Assembly: GCA_019695345.1 (NCBI GenBank)
Contig: JAIBAE010000013.1
Location: 1 to 64,000, forward strand
DNA from: Bacteroidota bacterium
GTDB taxonomy: Bacteria > Bacteroidota > Ignavibacteria > Kapaibacteriales > NICIL-2
Direction: 5' to 3'
DNA length: 64,000 bases
Under the pieces are notes generated by a model that was given only the letters and a program-made list of their open reading frames with translations, had not been told where the DNA came from and did not search any database. The first letter of the stretch is position 1; every line of letters starts with the position of its first letter. The position numbers were made by a program, and so were the translations under genes. Positions 62,124 to 64,000 of the stretch are shown here, in pieces.

Positions 62124-62915
62124 TTGTACAAGACACTACATAGAGTTTGTATTACTATGTTTCTACTATATGTGGTTGTTGTAAATGTAGTTGGCAATAC
62201 ACCGGAAGGAATGATACGCATTCCTTTCGGTGTTTATAAACCACTCTATAAAGATGACTCGCTTGCAAGTTCCATTCCCGTCCAATCTTTTTTTCTGGAT
62301 GCAACACCGGTTACCAACCGCGAATATCTTCTGTTTGTTAAAGCTAACCCACAATGGAAACGCTCATCGGTAAAACGGTTGTTTGCCGATAGTGCATACC
62401 TGCAACACTGGCAAAGCGACGAAACGCTTGGAAACAATGCACCGGAAAAATCTCCTGTTGTATGTGTTTCGTGGTATGCAGCAAAAGCATATTGTGCGTG
62501 GAAAGGGAAACGCCTTCCTACCGTTGCAGAATGGGAGTATGTTGCATCGGTTAGCGAAAACACCATTGATGGGTATTCCGACCCCGCGTTTCTGAAGCGA
62601 ATACTTGAATGGTATTCCAAACCAACACCACATGTATTGCCGGTTATTAAAACAACATCCAAAAATATGTTTGGTGTGTACGACATGCACGGGTTGATTT
62701 GGGAATGGACTTCGGATTTTAACAGCATTTTGGTTTCGGGGGAATCGCGTGGAGATACCGGATTAGAGCGTGATTTGTTTTGTGGAAGCGGCTCGCTTCG
62801 TTCGTCGGACTTTAAAAACTATGCTGCCTTTATGCGGTATGCATTTAGGGGTAGCTTAAGTGCAAACTATACAACTGCATCGCTGGGTTTCAGATGCGCC
62901 AAAGATGCACCATAA
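62124..62915 (+). CDS. nirV: SUMF1/formylglycine-generating-enzyme family protein, NirV-like
   Basis: The protein of up to 263 residues belongs to the SUMF1 fold, with VQSFFLDATPVTNREYLLFVKANPQW, PVVCVSWYAAKAYCAWKGKRLPTVAEWEYVA, DMHGLIWEWTSDF and AFRGSLSANYTTASLGFRCA. NirV sits next to nirK in many denitrifiers and its role is unsettled. It starts 2 bp after nirK at a TTG; an ATG at 62157 gives a clean signal peptide (FLLYVVVVNVVG) and may be the true start. The two Cys of a formylglycine active site are not clearly in place, so enzymatic activity is uncertain. Confidence 0.85.
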   Translation: MYKTLHRVCITMFLLYVVVVNVVGNTPEGMIRIPFGVYKPLYKDDSLASSIPVQSFFLDATPVTNREYLLFVKANPQWKRSSVKRLFADSAYLQHWQSDETLGNNAPEKSPVVCVSWYAAKAYCAWKGKRLPTVAEWEYVASVSENTIDGYSDPAFLKRILEWYSKPTPHVLPVIKTTSKNMFGVYDMHGLIWEWTSDFNSILVSGESRGDTGLERDLFCGSGSLRSSDFKNYAAFMRYAFRGSLSANYTTASLGFRCAKDAP

Positions 62916-62934
62916 CTTTATCATAAAAACACAC

Positions 62935-64000
62935 ATGAAATATCTATATCATTTTACTATACTGTGTAGTGTGATATTAGCTTCACTACAAACAGGCATA
63001 GCACAAAACACCGGAACACCAACATATCCCGAAGTTTCGTTTAACGGTATGGTACGGTTTCGCATAGAATCGGATGGTCGGTTTTTCGATTTTAATGCAA
63101 AGCCGTTATCGATAGATTTACTCAAAACACAAATAGGTGCTACAGTAAAAATCAGTCCCGATATAACACTTTTTACTAAACTTCAGGATTCACGCAACTT
63201 TGGCGAAGGTGATGCAACACAGGCACGTGGTACATTGGATGGCATGGCTAAAAACTTCGGCTTGCGCGAAGGGTGCGTTCAATGGAATAATTTCTTAACC
63301 GATGGACTTACAGTAAAATTCGGACGAATGATTTTTACAACAAACAACGAACGGTTAATTGGCGCACTTGATTGGCACAACGTTGGCCGCAGTTACGATG
63401 GTAATGTCATCTCCTATAAAGCCGGAGATAAAACACAGTTCCGGGCGTTTGCATTTAAACTCGGGCACGACGAGTTAACCATGACCCAAGCCAAAGTTCA
63501 GTTGCCACAGGCATTGCTGGGTGCCGATGTTGATTTGCCGTGGCAAGATAAACTCAACCTCTATTATTATCATGATAGAAATGCAGCGTTGTTAATGCGT
63601 GGACCCGATGCCGGTAAAACACAATTGGAACGTAGCAGTATAGGTGCCTATATAAAAAATGCAATAAGCGGTATCGAGTACGAAGTGGAAATAACACATC
63701 AACTTGGCTCGCGTAAAACAACCGATAGTACCGCCCGTGCCGATATCAATGCAAACATGGTAGCTGCGTATGTATCGTACAAAGTGCAAAGCAACCTAAG
63801 CATTGGTGCCGGATGTGATTACTACACCGGCGATGACCCCACAACCACAACCACCAACGAGTCGTTCGACCATTTATTTATTACCGTGCATAAATTTTAT
63901 GGGTATATGGATTTTTTTCCGTCAACTGTGTTGCCTGTAACAGGTCAGCGTAAGGCACTTGCTGTTACCAATGCCGGCTTGCTTATGCCGTATCTTAAAT
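62935..64000 (+). CDS. Alginate-export-type outer-membrane porin, partial (3' end outside window)
   Basis: The frame is open from ATG 62935 to the end (355 residues), with a signal peptide (HFTILCSVILASLQTGIAQ). The mature part shows alternating beta-strand, Gly/aromatic-rich pattern: FNGMVRFRIESDGRFFD, TLFTKLQDSRNFG, GLTVKFGRMIFTTNNERLIGALDWHN and GIEYEVEITHQLGS. The early GRM...NERL..LDW.N segment is typical of the Alginate_exp/AlgE-like porin family. It lies 19 bp after nirV, so it may provide nitrite or other anion passage for the cluster. Confidence 0.82.
   Translation, partial: MKYLYHFTILCSVILASLQTGIAQNTGTPTYPEVSFNGMVRFRIESDGRFFDFNAKPLSIDLLKTQIGATVKISPDITLFTKLQDSRNFGEGDATQARGTLDGMAKNFGLREGCVQWNNFLTDGLTVKFGRMIFTTNNERLIGALDWHNVGRSYDGNVISYKAGDKTQFRAFAFKLGHDELTMTQAKVQLPQALLGADVDLPWQDKLNLYYYHDRNAALLMRGPDAGKTQLERSSIGAYIKNAISGIEYEVEITHQLGSRKTTDSTARADINANMVAAYVSYKVQSNLSIGAGCDYYTGDDPTTTTTNESFDHLFITVHKFYGYMDFFPSTVLPVTGQRKALAVTNAGLLMPYLK

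Overview
The window looks like chromosomal DNA from a bacterium of the FCB group (Bacteroidota, Ignavibacteriota, Chlorobiota, 'Kapabacteria'). Three things support this. Two giant secreted proteins end in type IX secretion (Por) sorting domains. Several promoters carry the Bacteroidota-type -7 box TAnnTTTG. The gene families (GWxTD protein, HYR/PKD/BNR surface proteins, LytTR regulators, DUF4349) are also typical. A Kapabacteria/Ignavibacteria-like lineage is my best guess and is inference only. No plasmid or phage backbone is visible.

Layout. 1-9 kb: partial VCBS/FG-GAP secreted protein, S10 peptidase, LytTR regulator, small secreted protein, selD, CDGSH protein, dienelactone hydrolase and a five-haem lipoprotein cytochrome. 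8.7-22 kb: a signalling block with four histidine kinases, among them a ~1996-residue kinase with about eleven PAS domains beside a receiver-kinase, a PhoR-like kinase, and a 1469-residue PAS/GAF hybrid kinase. 22-27 kb: GWxTD protein, DUF4349 lipoprotein, AEC transporter, SbtA-like bicarbonate transporter. 26.9-30.2 kb: an AT-rich island with an AbiC-like abortive-infection protein and an unknown 271-residue protein. 30-43 kb: membrane protein, vWA-OmpA lipoprotein, rlmH, a small secreted protein, a papain-like/IPT lipoprotein, a BNR/PKD/LamG T9SS protein and a helical-repeat protein. 43.7-50.6 kb: a 2310-residue HYR-repeat T9SS protein. 51-56 kb: NAD(P)-binding protein, two-gene HTTM operon, TPR-LuxR regulator, tRNA-His. 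56-58 kb: infC-rpmI-rplT and an RRM protein. 58.5-64 kb: a denitrification cluster, norC-norB-nirK-nirV, followed by an alginate-export-type porin running off the end. It would reduce nitrite to NO and then N2O in the periplasm.

The most unusual signal is in the spaces between genes. A family of paired elements (here F1) has a left end like TGCTATCGCCTGACCGCACC and a right end that is its inverse complement, like GGTGCGGTCAGGCGATAGCA. An inner box near CGGGAGAGA makes each terminal inverted repeat about 60 nt long. I find ten left/right pairs and two solitary right ends. Seven pairs are empty (about 160-390 bp) and three enclose genes: a 157-residue secreted protein, the AbiC-like island, and a 188-residue secreted protein. 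The last has an empty relative (37052-37436) that shares sequence on both sides of the gene. A second family (F2, boxes with CTGCCGAAGC / GCTTCGGCAG) lies 7-22 bp downstream of the stop codons of four minus-strand genes. No transposase or integrase is present, so movement in trans is inference.
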